This document shows, piece by piece, positions 23,155 through 32,518 of a DNA stretch of 64,000 bases. A program made the translations under genes and the position numbers. Source of the stretch: UBA5336 sp964412785 (GTDB lineage: Bacteria; Pseudomonadota; Alphaproteobacteria; Caulobacterales; Hyphomonadaceae); the NCBI GenBank assembly GCA_964412785.1, contig CAYPQD010000002.1, positions 59,267-123,266 on the forward strand. Direction: 5' to 3'. The notes below the pieces were generated by a model. That model ran no database searches. It saw nothing but the letters and a program-made list of their open reading frames with translations, and was not told where the DNA came from. Every line of letters begins with the position of its first letter. The stretch's first letter is position 1.

Positions 23155-24312
23155 ATGCTTGCCTTCATCGACCTGCAGGCCCAGCGCCAGCGCATCGAGG
23201 CCGAGATCGACGCGGCCGTTCACGCTGTCCTGCGCCATGGCCGCTTTGTCATGGGCCCGGAGGTCGCCGCCTTTGAGGGGGAACTGGCCCGTTTCGGGCA
23301 GGCCCGGCACGCGCTTGGCTGCGCCAATGGCACCGATGCGCTCGCCCTCGTCCTGATGGCGTGGGAGCTTCGCCCTGGCGACGCGGTATTCTGTCCGAGC
23401 TTCACCTTCGTCGCCACCGGCGAGGTGATCCCCTGGCTTGGCGCGGCGCCGGTCTTCGTCGACATCGACCCTGAGACCTGCACCCTGTCGCCGGCGCACC
23501 TGGAGGCCAGCATCGAGGCGGTGCGGGCCGAGGGGCGGCTCACCCCCCGCGCGGTGATCGCGGTCGACCTGTTCGGCCAGCCGGCGGATTATCCGGCGAT
23601 CGCCGACATCTGCCGCCGGCACGGGCTGAAACTCATCTCAGACAGCGCCCAGGGCTTCGGCTGCACGCTCGACAGCCGCCATCCCCTCCACTGGGCGGAC
23701 GTGACCACCACCAGCTTCTTCCCGGCCAAGCCGCTCGGCTGCTATGGCGATGGTGGCGCGGTCCTGACCGATGATGACGACCTCGCCTCCCTGATCGACA
23801 GCCTGCGCATCCATGGCAAGGCGACCGAGGCCGACAAGTCCGGCGCCGTGTTCGATCATGACCCCAAATACTGGAACATGCGGATCGGCATGAATTCCCG
23901 CCTCGATACGATCCAGGCGGCTATCCTGATCGAGAAACTTAAGATCTTCCAGGACGAGATCGCCCGGCGCAATGCCATCGCCCGGCGCTATAATGAGGGC
24001 CTCGCCCCGCATGTCGCCAAGGTGCCGGTCTTCATCGACGGGCATGTCTCCAACTGGGCACAGTACACGATCGAGCACGACAACCGCGACGGGCTGGCCA
24101 GTCACCTGGCGGGCCAGGGCATTCCGAGCGCTGTCTACTATCCCATGCCGATCCACACCCAGGCGCCCTATGCGCGCTATCCCGTGGGGCCCGGTGGCCT
24201 GCCGGTCTCTGAGGCCAAGGCGGGGCGCGTGATCTCCCTGCCGATGCATCCCTATCTCTGCGAAGCCGACCAGGACCGCGTGATCGCCGCCGTCGCCGCC
24301 TTCAATGGCTGA
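23155..24312 (+). CDS. DegT/DnrJ/EryC1/StrS sugar aminotransferase
   Basis: 385 residues, start preceded by GGAGTG. PLP-dependent fold: GCANGTDAL (phosphate cup), PSFTFVATGEVI, DSAQGFG and the Schiff-base lysine in SFFPAKPLGCYGDGGA, with NSRLDTIQAAIL and the C-terminal YYPMPIHTQAPYA substrate segment. Such enzymes transaminate nucleotide-linked keto-sugars for lipopolysaccharide, glycan or flagellin decoration. No other sugar-nucleotide gene is adjacent, so substrate is unknown. The 3' end converges on ald. Confidence 0.92.
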   Translation: MLAFIDLQAQRQRIEAEIDAAVHAVLRHGRFVMGPEVAAFEGELARFGQARHALGCANGTDALALVLMAWELRPGDAVFCPSFTFVATGEVIPWLGAAPVFVDIDPETCTLSPAHLEASIEAVRAEGRLTPRAVIAVDLFGQPADYPAIADICRRHGLKLISDSAQGFGCTLDSRHPLHWADVTTTSFFPAKPLGCYGDGGAVLTDDDDLASLIDSLRIHGKATEADKSGAVFDHDPKYWNMRIGMNSRLDTIQAAILIEKLKIFQDEIARRNAIARRYNEGLAPHVAKVPVFIDGHVSNWAQYTIEHDNRDGLASHLAGQGIPSAVYYPMPIHTQAPYARYPVGPGGLPVSEAKAGRVISLPMHPYLCEADQDRVIAAVAAFNG

Positions 24313-24358
24313 GCGATCGCGGGGAGCCGGACCGTTCGGTGCGATGCCGGCCCGGCTC

Positions 24359-25480
24359 TCAGCCCTGCGGTGAGAACCAGTCCGGCTGGGCGAAGTCGAG
24401 GCCGAGGTCGCGGGCGACAGCGGCGTGGGCAATCCGGCCCTCGGCGACGGTGAGACCGCGCGCGAGGTGGATAGTGTCATTGAGCGCCGCCTTGGTCCCC
24501 TTGTTGGCAATCTGCAGGACAAAGGGCAGGGTGGCATTGTTCAGCGCGTAGGTGGAGGTGCGCGGCACCGCACCCGGCATGTTGGCCACGCAATAGTGCA
24601 GGATGCCGTCGACCTCGTAGATCGGGTCGCCATGGGTCGTGGGGTGCGAGGTCTCGAAGCAGCCGCCCTGGTCGATGGCAATGTCGACCAGCACCGCGCC
24701 GGGCTTCATCGTCTTCAGCATCTGCCGCGTGATCAGCTTGGGCGCCGTCGCACCGGGGATCAGCACCGCCCCGATCACCAGGTCTGCGTCGATGACGGCG
24801 TGTTCGAGGCTCGCGGCGGTGGAGTACATGGTCTTCACCGAGCCACCGAAGGTGGCGTCCAGCTCGGCAAGGCGGGCATTGTCGCGGTCGAAGATGGTCA
24901 CGTCGGCGCGCATGCCGACGGCGATCTCTGCCGCATTGGTGCCCGAAACGCCACCGCCTATGATCACCACCTTCGCCGGCGCCACGCCCGGCACGCCGCC
25001 GAGCAGCAGCCCGCGCCCGCGTTTGGTTTTCATCAGTGCCCACGCGGCGACCTGCATCGACATGCGGCCCGCCACCTGGCTCATCGGGGTCAGCAGCGGC
25101 AGGCGGCCCTCAGGGTCGGTCACGGTCTCATAGGCGATGGCGATGGCACCGGAGGCCATCAGCCCGTCGGCCTGGGTGCGGTCGGCGGCGAGGTGCAGAT
25201 AGGTGAACAGGGTGTGCTGCGGCGTCAGGCGGGCGCACTCCTCCGGCTGTGGCTCCTTCACCTTCACGATCAGGTCGGAGGCAGCAAACACCGAAGCGGC
25301 GTCGGGCTGGATGGTCGCCCCGCCATTGACATAGGACTCATTGGAAAAGCCGGAGCCGACGCCGGCACCCGACTGGACGTTCACCGTGTGCCCGGCGCGA
25401 ACCAGTTCGCCCACACTCTCCGGGGTGAGGCCAACACGGAATTCCTGCGTCTTGATCTCGGTTGGAACGCCTATGCGCAT
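24359..25480 (-). CDS. ald: Alanine dehydrogenase
   Basis: 373 residues, matching the family length. MRIGVPTEIKTQEFRVGLTP, the conserved HTLFTYLHLAAD (catalytic His), the Lys in VKVKEPQPEE, and the NAD-binding VVIIGGGVSGTNAAEIA are all present, as is the IDQGGCFETSHPTTH loop with its catalytic Asp. It reversibly deaminates L-alanine to pyruvate with NAD+. It stands alone, convergent with the sugar aminotransferase. No Lrp-type regulator is adjacent. Confidence 0.97.
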   Translation of the reverse strand: MRIGVPTEIKTQEFRVGLTPESVGELVRAGHTVNVQSGAGVGSGFSNESYVNGGATIQPDAASVFAASDLIVKVKEPQPEECARLTPQHTLFTYLHLAADRTQADGLMASGAIAIAYETVTDPEGRLPLLTPMSQVAGRMSMQVAAWALMKTKRGRGLLLGGVPGVAPAKVVIIGGGVSGTNAAEIAVGMRADVTIFDRDNARLAELDATFGGSVKTMYSTAASLEHAVIDADLVIGAVLIPGATAPKLITRQMLKTMKPGAVLVDIAIDQGGCFETSHPTTHGDPIYEVDGILHYCVANMPGAVPRTSTYALNNATLPFVLQIANKGTKAALNDTIHLARGLTVAEGRIAHAAVARDLGLDFAQPDWFSPQG

Positions 25481-25563
25481 CGGCCCTGTCTCCGTGGAAG
25501 TTCATGCCTCGCCTTATCGCAGCTGGCCCGCGATAGCCAGTGCAACGCACGCGCCAGCTGGAG

Positions 25564-27324
25564 TCAGGCCGCCTCGCCGACCGCAGGGCGGGGCCCGTCA
25601 TCGGCGGCGTCGGTGCCAAAGCGGTCAGCCTCTTCCCGAAGCCAGTGGACGACCTTGTCTTCCTCCACGCCGAGATGGCGCAAAAGGTCGGCCGCCAGCT
25701 CGATGCCGTGCGGCTTGCCGGCGCTGAAATGGGCGCGCATGCCAAGGGCGTTGAAGCGCTCGACATCGTCCCAGGCGTCGACGGCCACGAAGCGGACCAT
25801 CCCGGGAAAGCGCTGCTCAAGCACCGGAGTGATCGATTTCGACACCTCATAGCGCGGCATGCCAAGCACGACGGCCCGGGCATTGTTGGCGCCAACCGCA
25901 TCGATGAGGCGCAAATTCGCCGCGTCGCCATAGGTCACCCGGTAGCCGTCCGCGGTCGATGACAGGAAGCGCGTCAGGTCATTCTCCAGCGCAATGAAGG
26001 GAATGTCGTGGTCGGCCAGCGCGTCGGCGGCAAGACGCCCGGTCTCGGTCATGCCGAAGACGATCACCGGCCGGCTGGCACCGACGAGGCTCACGGACGC
26101 GCGCGCCTGCGCCTCACTCGCCGAACTCAGCCGCCGCGCCAGGATGCGCGACAGTTTCATGCCCGCGGCCGCCCAGAACGGGGCCAGTGCCAGGGTGAAC
26201 GCGACCGCCGAGACCAGCAGGGTCTCCACCAGCGGGTCGAACAGCGGTGCATTGCCATCGGCAACAAAGGCGGCATTGGTCGCTGCCAGCAGGGACAGGA
26301 CGACGAGGGTGAACTCCGAGCCCTGCGCCAGGAGGAAGGCCAGCTGCGTCGCGCCGGGCACCGTCCAGCGGTTCAGCCGCGCTGCAAGATACCCCGCCGC
26401 TGTCTTCAGCACGAGCAGCCCAATGGCGCCGGCGATCACCAGGGGCGCATAGGCGATGAGCACGCCGACATCCACCATCATCCCGACCGAGATGAAGAAG
26501 AACGACAGGAGCAGCCCGCGAAACGGTCCGCTCTCGGTCTGCACCATGTGCCGGAACGGCGTGCCGGATACGGCGAGGCCGGCAAGGAAGGCGCCCAGAG
26601 TCAGTGACAGCCCGATCAGGTAGGTCGCGCATGCCGCGCCGAGCACGAGCAGCAGGGTGACCGCGGTGAACGCCTCGGAATTGCGACTGTCCGCAAGCAG
26701 CCGGAATAGTGGGCCAATGAGGTATCGCCCGGCGAGCAGCGCCGCTGCAAACGCGATCACGGTCTGGCCGGCCGCCATCGCCATGATTGCCGGGATCGAG
26801 GCCGGGTCGCCGCCGAGCGCGCTGGTGAAGATGAGCAGGAAGATCGCCACGATGTCCTGGAAGATCAGCACATGGGTGATCGAGCGCCCGAGCGGGCAGG
26901 AGTTGAGATTGCGCTCGGCAAGGATGCGCGCCACGACCGCTGTCGATGACAGCCCGAGGGACGCGCCGATGGCGATCGCGACCGGCCAGGAGAGGCCCAG
27001 CAGGCCGAGCAGGAGGGTTGTGACTGCCGCGTTGAGGACCAGGTGCGCTGGCGCCAGGCCGATCAGGTCGCCGCGGCTCTCGCGCAGCTGGCGCAGCGAG
27101 ACGTGCATGCCGATATCGAACAGTAGAAAGACGACGCCGAGCTCGGCGAGCAGGTGTGTGGTCCCGCTCTCCCGCAACAGGCCAAGCATGTGCGGACCGA
27201 TCACCACACCGGCTATGAGGTAGCCGACAATCGGGCTGACCCTGACTGCGCGCGAGGCGAGCGCAGCCGCCGCGCCGACGGCGAGAAGGGTCACAGTCGG
27301 CAACAGGAACTCAGCAGGTGTCAT
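25564..27324 (-). CDS. Kef/YbaL-type cation:proton antiporter with TrkA-N domain
   Basis: 586 residues from ATG 27324; a TTG four codons upstream is possible. The first about 385 residues form a CPA2 exchanger domain with about 12-13 membrane helices (VVFLLFDIGMHVSL, GASLGLSSTAVVARIL). A cytosolic TrkA-N/RCK nucleotide-binding domain from about 415 follows (VIVFGMTETGRLAADAL, and the YGDAANLRLIDAVG strand). Members expel K+ or exchange Na+/H+ with gating by NAD(H) or glutathione adducts. The final 30 residues are acidic and variable. No KefG-type ancillary gene is nearby. Confidence 0.9.
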   Translation of the reverse strand: MTPAEFLLPTVTLLAVGAAAALASRAVRVSPIVGYLIAGVVIGPHMLGLLRESGTTHLLAELGVVFLLFDIGMHVSLRQLRESRGDLIGLAPAHLVLNAAVTTLLLGLLGLSWPVAIAIGASLGLSSTAVVARILAERNLNSCPLGRSITHVLIFQDIVAIFLLIFTSALGGDPASIPAIMAMAAGQTVIAFAAALLAGRYLIGPLFRLLADSRNSEAFTAVTLLLVLGAACATYLIGLSLTLGAFLAGLAVSGTPFRHMVQTESGPFRGLLLSFFFISVGMMVDVGVLIAYAPLVIAGAIGLLVLKTAAGYLAARLNRWTVPGATQLAFLLAQGSEFTLVVLSLLAATNAAFVADGNAPLFDPLVETLLVSAVAFTLALAPFWAAAGMKLSRILARRLSSASEAQARASVSLVGASRPVIVFGMTETGRLAADALADHDIPFIALENDLTRFLSSTADGYRVTYGDAANLRLIDAVGANNARAVVLGMPRYEVSKSITPVLEQRFPGMVRFVAVDAWDDVERFNALGMRAHFSAGKPHGIELAADLLRHLGVEEDKVVHWLREEADRFGTDAADDGPRPAVGEAA

Positions 27325-27387
27325 GTCCGCGGCCAATTGCGTCCCTTTCCCTTACGTCCCCGTCGATATTGGCCTTTCCCCCGGCAA

Positions 27388-27426
27388 GAAAAGGCCGCTG
27401 TCTCTGTGAAGGCAGAGACAGCGGCC
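27388..27426 (-). terminator. Rho-independent terminator after the TorF porin gene
   Basis: A perfect 14-bp stem, GGCCGCTGTCTCTG (27393-27406) with CAGAGACAGCGGCC (27413-27426), has a 6-base loop. On the minus strand it is followed by TTTT (27392-27389). It is one of the strongest terminators in the window. Confidence 0.93.
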
Positions 27427-27484
27427 AGACACCGGCGGGCGGGAGGGCTGTGCCCGGCCGGGAGGAAGCAGACCCGGGCGGCGC

Positions 27485-28147
27485 CTACAATGCGCGCGAG
27501 AGCGTAAGCACGATGCGTTCCTCGGCAAGTTCCTCACCGTCGAGATCGCTATCGTGATAGCGCAGGTCTATGTCGAAGAAATCGGTTGTGAATGTTCCGC
27601 CGATCGACCAGTTCAGGAAACCTTCGCCCTCGTCCGGCTCGAATGTGCCGAGGGTGGCGTCGACACTGACCACCTCATTGACGGCGAACCCACCGGAGCC
27701 TTCCAGGTAGAGGCTCTGATTGTCCGGGTCCCAATACAGATAGCCGCCGACCGAGACACCGCTTTCGGATTCAAAGCCAAGGCCGCCATAAATCTCCGTG
27801 AGGTCAAGGTCGTTGTCGGAATTTGTGTAGATATACCGCACCACGCCGACATCCCAGGTGACGCCATTGCCGAATTCGCTCGACAAGCCACCGTAAAGGT
27901 CCAGTTCCGCGCTGGTGCCGTCGCCGAAATCGACATTCGAGGCCCATGTGCCGGCGTAGAAGATGCCGTTGGTGAAATCGAAGCCGCCCTGGACGGCAAA
28001 CCCCTCATCGGTCTGCGAGATGCCGCGGAAGACATAGTCCGAAGTGAACGCGATATTGCCGGAGAATTCCGGTTCCGCCATGGCGGCAGGGGCCAGCCCC
28101 AGGCCAAAGAGCACGGCCACGCCGAGGCCCGAATGCAGTCGTTTCAT
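27485..28147 (-). CDS. TorF family putative outer-membrane porin
   Basis: 220 residues. A signal peptide cleaves after AAMA, and the mature part starts EPEFSGNIAFTSDYVFRGISQTDEG, the TIGR02001/TorF N-terminal signature. The rest alternates polar and hydrophobic residues as in a small beta-barrel, is strongly acidic, and ends in VLTLSRAL. Family members sit in the outer membrane; their cargo is unproven. It is a single-gene unit with its own terminator. Confidence 0.88.
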   Translation of the reverse strand: MKRLHSGLGVAVLFGLGLAPAAMAEPEFSGNIAFTSDYVFRGISQTDEGFAVQGGFDFTNGIFYAGTWASNVDFGDGTSAELDLYGGLSSEFGNGVTWDVGVVRYIYTNSDNDLDLTEIYGGLGFESESGVSVGGYLYWDPDNQSLYLEGSGGFAVNEVVSVDATLGTFEPDEGEGFLNWSIGGTFTTDFFDIDLRYHDSDLDGEELAEERIVLTLSRAL

Positions 28148-28298
28148 GGTCGAGGTCCTTCCCGTTCGGTTCTGCCTTCACGGATAGTGACCGCGCCGGC
28201 CCCGCTCTGGCAGGCAGCCCGGTCTGTTTCGCGCGACCTGACCGCGCGTTGCCCGCCCTGTGGGCAGGAATTTTGTGCGCTGCACAGTGTTCGGGCGG

Positions 28299-29114
28299 CT
28301 AGCGCTGCGTCAGCGCGGCGAAGCCGAGGTGGGTCCCGGCATCGGCCAGCAGGGTCTCGCCGGTGACATGGCGGGACGCATCGCTGATGAAGAACAGGGC
28401 GGCATCGGCAATGTCGTCCGGTCCACTCGCCACCTTGAGAGGCGTGGTCCGCTCCACCGAGGCTCTCAACGCTTCATACTTCTCCGCGTCCATGTGATCC
28501 TTGAACCAGCGGGTATCGATATATCCGGGGCAGACGGCATTGACGCGAATTTCCGGCGCGAGCGCGCGGGCGAGTGACAGGGTCATCGTGTTGAGCGCGC
28601 CCTTGGTGGCAGCATAGGCGACCGAGGACCCGATCCCGGTGACCCCGGCGATCGACGAGGTCATCAGCACGCTGGCCGGGCGGCCGGTCTCGCGGAAGCT
28701 CGCCCGGAGCAGCCCCTCGCAGGCCTGCACCATCAGGAACGGCCCGGCCACGTTGACGGCATAGGTGTCCATGAAGTCGCCCTTCGACAGGGCGCCGAGG
28801 TCGCTGTGGTCCGGCGCGCGCCGGGTGATCCCGGCATTATTGATGAGGATGTCCAGCCGTCCCCAGGGTCCGGCCGCCTCCGCCAGGGCCCGGCAGCCCT
28901 CCGGCTCGGCGACATCGGCCTGCACGGTGAGAACCTGCGCCCCGGCCGCCCGGCACAAATCGGCAGCGTCTTCGGCTTCGGCGGCGCTGCGGGAATAGTT
29001 GACGATGACGTCAGCCCCCCGTTCGGCGAGCTTGACCGCCATGGCGCGGCCGAGCCCGGTCGCCGATCCCGTCACCAGCGCCTTGCGGCCCTCAAGGTCG
29101 TGTGCCTCGCCCAT
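28299..29114 (-). CDS. Short-chain dehydrogenase/reductase
   Basis: 271 residues. Classical SDR: cofactor loop TGSATGLGRAMA, NNAG, catalytic Ser in SSIAGVTG, and YAATKGA with the catalytic Tyr and Lys. The dinucleotide acid loop (VNYSRSAAEA) suggests NADP preference. FabG-like, but specificity cannot be assigned. It lies alone, divergent from the Ca/Na exchanger. Confidence 0.9.
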   Translation of the reverse strand: MGEAHDLEGRKALVTGSATGLGRAMAVKLAERGADVIVNYSRSAAEAEDAADLCRAAGAQVLTVQADVAEPEGCRALAEAAGPWGRLDILINNAGITRRAPDHSDLGALSKGDFMDTYAVNVAGPFLMVQACEGLLRASFRETGRPASVLMTSSIAGVTGIGSSVAYAATKGALNTMTLSLARALAPEIRVNAVCPGYIDTRWFKDHMDAEKYEALRASVERTTPLKVASGPDDIADAALFFISDASRHVTGETLLADAGTHLGFAALTQR

Positions 29115-29336
29115 GCGCCTGCCTTTTTTGCGTTCTCATCATTCGCCAGCCTTGGTCAGGCTCCACCTTAGAGCGCCCGCTCCGGCGCAGGCAAGCGGGC
29201 GCAGAAAACATTGCCGCGGCTTGCGCCCCGCCCATTGGCGGTGGCGGGCTGGCCATGCCATAGGACCGGCTATCTCACGCCGGCGCGCGCGGTGGCAGGC
29301 GGGCAATGGCTTCCAGCAAAAAAGGGGTGGATAACC

Positions 29337-30377
29337 GTGACTTACCTGATGATTGCCGGCGGCCTCCTGCTCCTGTTCATCGGCGGGGAAAGTCTGGTGC
29401 GCGGCTCGGTCGGGGTTGCCCGGCGGCTCGGCGTGTCGGAGCTGATCATTGGCCTGACCCTTGTCGGCTTCGGTACCTCGGTGCCCGAACTCGTCACCAG
29501 CCTGCGCGCGATCGAGACGGATGCGGTCGGCATCGCGGTCGGCAATGTGGTCGGCTCCAATATCGCAAACGTGCTGCTGGTGCTCGGCGTGGCGGCGATG
29601 ATCCGCCCGATTCTGACCAACCCTCGCGCGCTCGCCCGCGACAGTGCGTTCATGGTCGCTGTCACCATCGCCTTCTGCGGTCTGATCTATTTCGACCTGT
29701 TCACGCGGCCCGTCGGCATCGCGCTGGTGGTGCTGCTCGTCGCCTATGTCATCGGCTCGCTGGTCTGGGACCAGCGAAGCCGCAATGACGCCGCGCACAT
29801 GCACCAGGAGGAGGCCGAAACCTTCGTCACCGACGAGTCGCTCGTCCTTGCCGGGCTGCTCGCCATTCTCGGCATTGTCGGTGTGATCTTCGGCGCACGC
29901 CTCCTCGTCGATGGCGGTGTCCAGCTCGCCCGCGCCGCCGGCATCTCCGAGACCGTGGTCGGCCTCACCGTGGTGGCGATCGGCACCAGCCTGCCGGAAC
30001 TTGCCACCTCGGCCATCTCCGCCCTGCGTGGTCGCTCCGACGTCGCGCTCGGCAACATTATCGGCTCGAACATCTTCAACATGCTGGGCATCATTGGCAT
30101 AACCGCGATCGTCCACCCTTTCTCCGTGGTCGCACCGCAGCCGGCCGCGCGCAGTCCGCTCGGCGAGGACGTTCAGGGCGTCGTCGAGCTGCCGCTGATT
30201 TCCATGGAGGACATCGGTGCGCTGATCTTGTCGGTCTTCGCGCTGGTTCTGTTTGCCTTCACCGGCCGCAAGATCGCCCGCTGGGAGGGCATGGTGCTGC
30301 TCGCCGGCTATTGTCTCTATTTCGGGTTGCTGTTCGACATCATCCCGACGCCGTGTGACACCGCGTTCTGCCTGTGA
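29337..30377 (+). CDS. Calcium/sodium antiporter, YrbG/CaCA family
   Basis: 346 residues from GTG 29337, which follows an AAGGGG site; ATG 29349 is the alternative. The two inverted alpha-repeats are intact: GFGTSVPELVTS with GNVVGSNIANVLLVLG (about 43-85), and AIGTSLPELATS with GNIIGSNIFNMLGI (about 218-255), providing the paired glutamates for cation binding. About ten membrane helices. A 25-residue hydrophilic insert follows the second repeat (AAPQPAARSPLGED region). It exports Ca2+ against Na+ or H+. queF starts 16 bases after its stop and may be co-transcribed. Confidence 0.93.
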   Translation: MTYLMIAGGLLLLFIGGESLVRGSVGVARRLGVSELIIGLTLVGFGTSVPELVTSLRAIETDAVGIAVGNVVGSNIANVLLVLGVAAMIRPILTNPRALARDSAFMVAVTIAFCGLIYFDLFTRPVGIALVVLLVAYVIGSLVWDQRSRNDAAHMHQEEAETFVTDESLVLAGLLAILGIVGVIFGARLLVDGGVQLARAAGISETVVGLTVVAIGTSLPELATSAISALRGRSDVALGNIIGSNIFNMLGIIGITAIVHPFSVVAPQPAARSPLGEDVQGVVELPLISMEDIGALILSVFALVLFAFTGRKIARWEGMVLLAGYCLYFGLLFDIIPTPCDTAFCL

Positions 30378-30393
30378 TTGGTCCGCCCGCGCA

Positions 30394-30870
30394 ATGAGTT
30401 CAGACACCCCCCCCGCCAGCCCTGACGGCCTGCGCCAGCTCGGCCGGCAGAGCGCCCTTCCCGCCAGCCCGGACGAGGCGGTGCTCGAGCGTGTGCCCAA
30501 TCCGCATCCGGACGCACTCTATCTTGCCCGCTTCACCGCGCCGGAGTTCACCTCCCTGTGCCCCGTCACAGGCCAGCCGGATTTCGCCCACCTCGTGATC
30601 GATTATGCCCCGGCCGGCTGGCTGGTGGAGAGCAAGAGCCTGAAGCTCTATCTCGGCGCCTTCCGCAACCATGGCGCTTTCCACGAGGATTGCACGCTGA
30701 TGGTCGGCAGGCGCCTTGTGGACCTGCTGGCGCCGGCCTGGCTGCGGATCGCCGGCTACTGGTATCCGCGCGGCGGCATCCCGATCGACGTGTTCTGGCA
30801 GACCGGCGCGGCGCCGGAGGGCCTTTGGGTGCCGGACACCGGCGTCGCCCCCTATCGCGGGCGGGGGTAG
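30394..30870 (+). CDS. queF: NADPH-dependent preQ0 reductase QueF
   Basis: 158 residues from ATG 30394, a single-domain (unimodular) QueF. The catalytic Cys is in TSLCPVTGQPDFA, and the family ESKSLKLYLGAFRNHGAFHE motif binds substrate and NADPH. It reduces the nitrile of 7-cyano-7-deazaguanine to preQ1 in queuosine synthesis. No other que gene is nearby. Placement directly after the Ca/Na exchanger probably reflects shared transcription, not function. Confidence 0.96.
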   Translation: MSSDTPPASPDGLRQLGRQSALPASPDEAVLERVPNPHPDALYLARFTAPEFTSLCPVTGQPDFAHLVIDYAPAGWLVESKSLKLYLGAFRNHGAFHEDCTLMVGRRLVDLLAPAWLRIAGYWYPRGGIPIDVFWQTGAAPEGLWVPDTGVAPYRGRG

Positions 30871-30944
30871 GAGGCGCTTGCGCTTGCGCCGCTCCCGCGG
30901 CGCCATCGGCCGGGGGCCAACCGGCGTGAGCGCAGAAACAGCCT

Positions 30945-31772
30945 TCAGGCTCGCAACAGCGCGTTGACGCCGGTCTTGGCGCGTGTGCGCGCGTCCACCT
31001 GTTTGATGATCACCGCGCAGGCGAGCGCGGGGCCGCCATTGGCCCCCGGCAGGGATCCCGGCACCACCACCGCATAGGGCGGCACCTCGCCATAGCGCAC
31101 CGTGCCGCTCTCACGCTCGACGATCTTGGTCGACTGGCTGAGGAAGACACCCATCGCCAGCACTGCGCCCTCGCGCACAATCACACCCTCGGCGACCTCC
31201 GCCCGCGCCCCGATGAACACATTGTCCTCCAGGATCACCGGCGCGGCCTGCAGGGGCTCCAGCACGCCGCCAATGCCGGCGCCGCCGGAGATGTGGCAGT
31301 GCCGGCCGACCTGTGCGCACGAGCCGACCGTCGCCCAGGTGTCGACCATGGTACCCTCGCCCACATGGGCGCCGATATTGACATAGGACGGCATCAGAAC
31401 CGCGTCGGCAGCGATATAGGCGCCGCGGCGCACGGCGCAGGGGGGAACCGCACGGAACCCGGCATCGCGGAACTGCGCCTCGCCCCAGCCGGCGAATTTG
31501 GAGGGCACCTTGTCCCACCACGAACCACCGCCGGCCCCCCCCTCGATGACGCCATTGGCGTTCAGCCGGAAGGACAGGAGCACAGCCTGCTTCAGCCAGG
31601 CATTGACCCGCCAGCCGCCGTCGCCATCGGGCTCGGCAACCCGGGCGGCGCCGCGGTCGAGCAGCTCGATTGCCGCCTCCACAGCATCGCGGACCTCGCC
31701 TGTGGTCTCCGGCCCCAGCAGGCTGCGCGACTCCCAGGCCGCCTCGATGACTGGTGCAAGGTCGTCGCTCAT
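30945..31772 (-). CDS. dapD: Tetrahydrodipicolinate N-succinyltransferase
   Basis: 275 residues. The helical N-terminal domain is followed by a left-handed beta-helix (hexapeptide repeats) from about 100: YVNIGAHVGEGTMVDTWATVGSCAQVG, then ISGGAGIGGVLEPLQAAPVILED, quoted in part. It catalyses the succinylation step of the lysine/meso-diaminopimelate pathway, so it also feeds peptidoglycan. Its ATG overlaps the stop of the HAD nucleotidase gene (ATGA). It is the last gene of the argB operon. Confidence 0.97.
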   Translation of the reverse strand: MSDDLAPVIEAAWESRSLLGPETTGEVRDAVEAAIELLDRGAARVAEPDGDGGWRVNAWLKQAVLLSFRLNANGVIEGGAGGGSWWDKVPSKFAGWGEAQFRDAGFRAVPPCAVRRGAYIAADAVLMPSYVNIGAHVGEGTMVDTWATVGSCAQVGRHCHISGGAGIGGVLEPLQAAPVILEDNVFIGARAEVAEGVIVREGAVLAMGVFLSQSTKIVERESGTVRYGEVPPYAVVVPGSLPGANGGPALACAVIIKQVDARTRAKTGVNALLRA

Positions 31773-32518
31773 GCCGGTTGGTGCTCCGTGTCGGCAGGAT
31801 GGGGGGAGACGGCGCCGGCAAGAAAGCCCGCCAGGTCGCCGGTCAGGTGGTCGACATGTTCGGGCAGCGGCGCGGCGACATTGGCGGGCCGGCCCTCGTC
31901 GGGCTCATTGCTGAATACGCCGCCGGCATGCACCAGCACGGTGGTGAAGCCCATGTCGTGCGCGGGTTTGAGGTTGCGCGCCATGTCCTCGAAGAAGATC
32001 GCCGCAGCCGGTTCGACGCCGTGCAGCTCGCAGAAGCGGTCATAGGATTCCTGCTGCGGCTTGGGATGGTAATGGGCATCCTCGATCCCCGACATCGCGT
32101 CGAACAGATGGTCGAGCCCCATGTGCCGCGTTACCCGTTCGGCATGGCGGCGTGAGCCATTGGTGTAGACAATCCGGCGCCCTGGCAGGGCGTCGATCGC
32201 CGCGCGCAGGCGCTCGCAGGGCATGATCGGCGACAGGTCGACCTCATGGACATGGGCAAGGAAGTCCGACGGAGCCATCCCGTGCAGGGTCATCAGCCCC
32301 TTCAGCGTGGTGCCGTGCTCGGCATAATAGGTCTTCTGCAGGCGCCGCGCCTCCAGCGTGTCAACGCGCAGGAATCGGGCGATGAACTCCGTCATCCGCC
32401 GGTCCATCTCCGAGAAGATGTCGCAGGTCGATGGGTAGAGGGTGTTGTCGAGATCGAACACCCAGTCGCGCACATGGCCGAAGCCCGGCAAAGCAGGAGG
32501 CATTGCCGGCTCAGCCAT
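31769..32518 (-). CDS. HAD-family pyrimidine 5'-nucleotidase
   Basis: 249 residues from ATG 32518 (a second ATG at 32521 is adjacent). HAD motifs in order: I DWVFDLDNTLYPS, II VYTNGSRRHA, III Lys in HPKPQQESYDRF, and IV AIFFEDMARNL. The DLDNTLYP variant and helical cap match the SDT1/PpnK-like pyrimidine 5'-nucleotidase branch. It dephosphorylates UMP/CMP-type nucleotides or related metabolites. The start overlaps the DUF1036 gene by 8 bases and the stop overlaps dapD by 4. Confidence 0.88.
   Translation of the reverse strand: MAEPAMPPALPGFGHVRDWVFDLDNTLYPSTCDIFSEMDRRMTEFIARFLRVDTLEARRLQKTYYAEHGTTLKGLMTLHGMAPSDFLAHVHEVDLSPIMPCERLRAAIDALPGRRIVYTNGSRRHAERVTRHMGLDHLFDAMSGIEDAHYHPKPQQESYDRFCELHGVEPAAAIFFEDMARNLKPAHDMGFTTVLVHAGGVFSNEPDEGRPANVAAPLPEHVDHLTGDLAGFLAGAVSPHPADTEHQPA

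Noticed and set aside
21299..23155. A much longer methyltransferase protein reading back to 23155
   Set aside because: The extension overlaps hsp20 and its terminator, while the internal ATG at 22234 begins a clean lipoprotein signal peptide.
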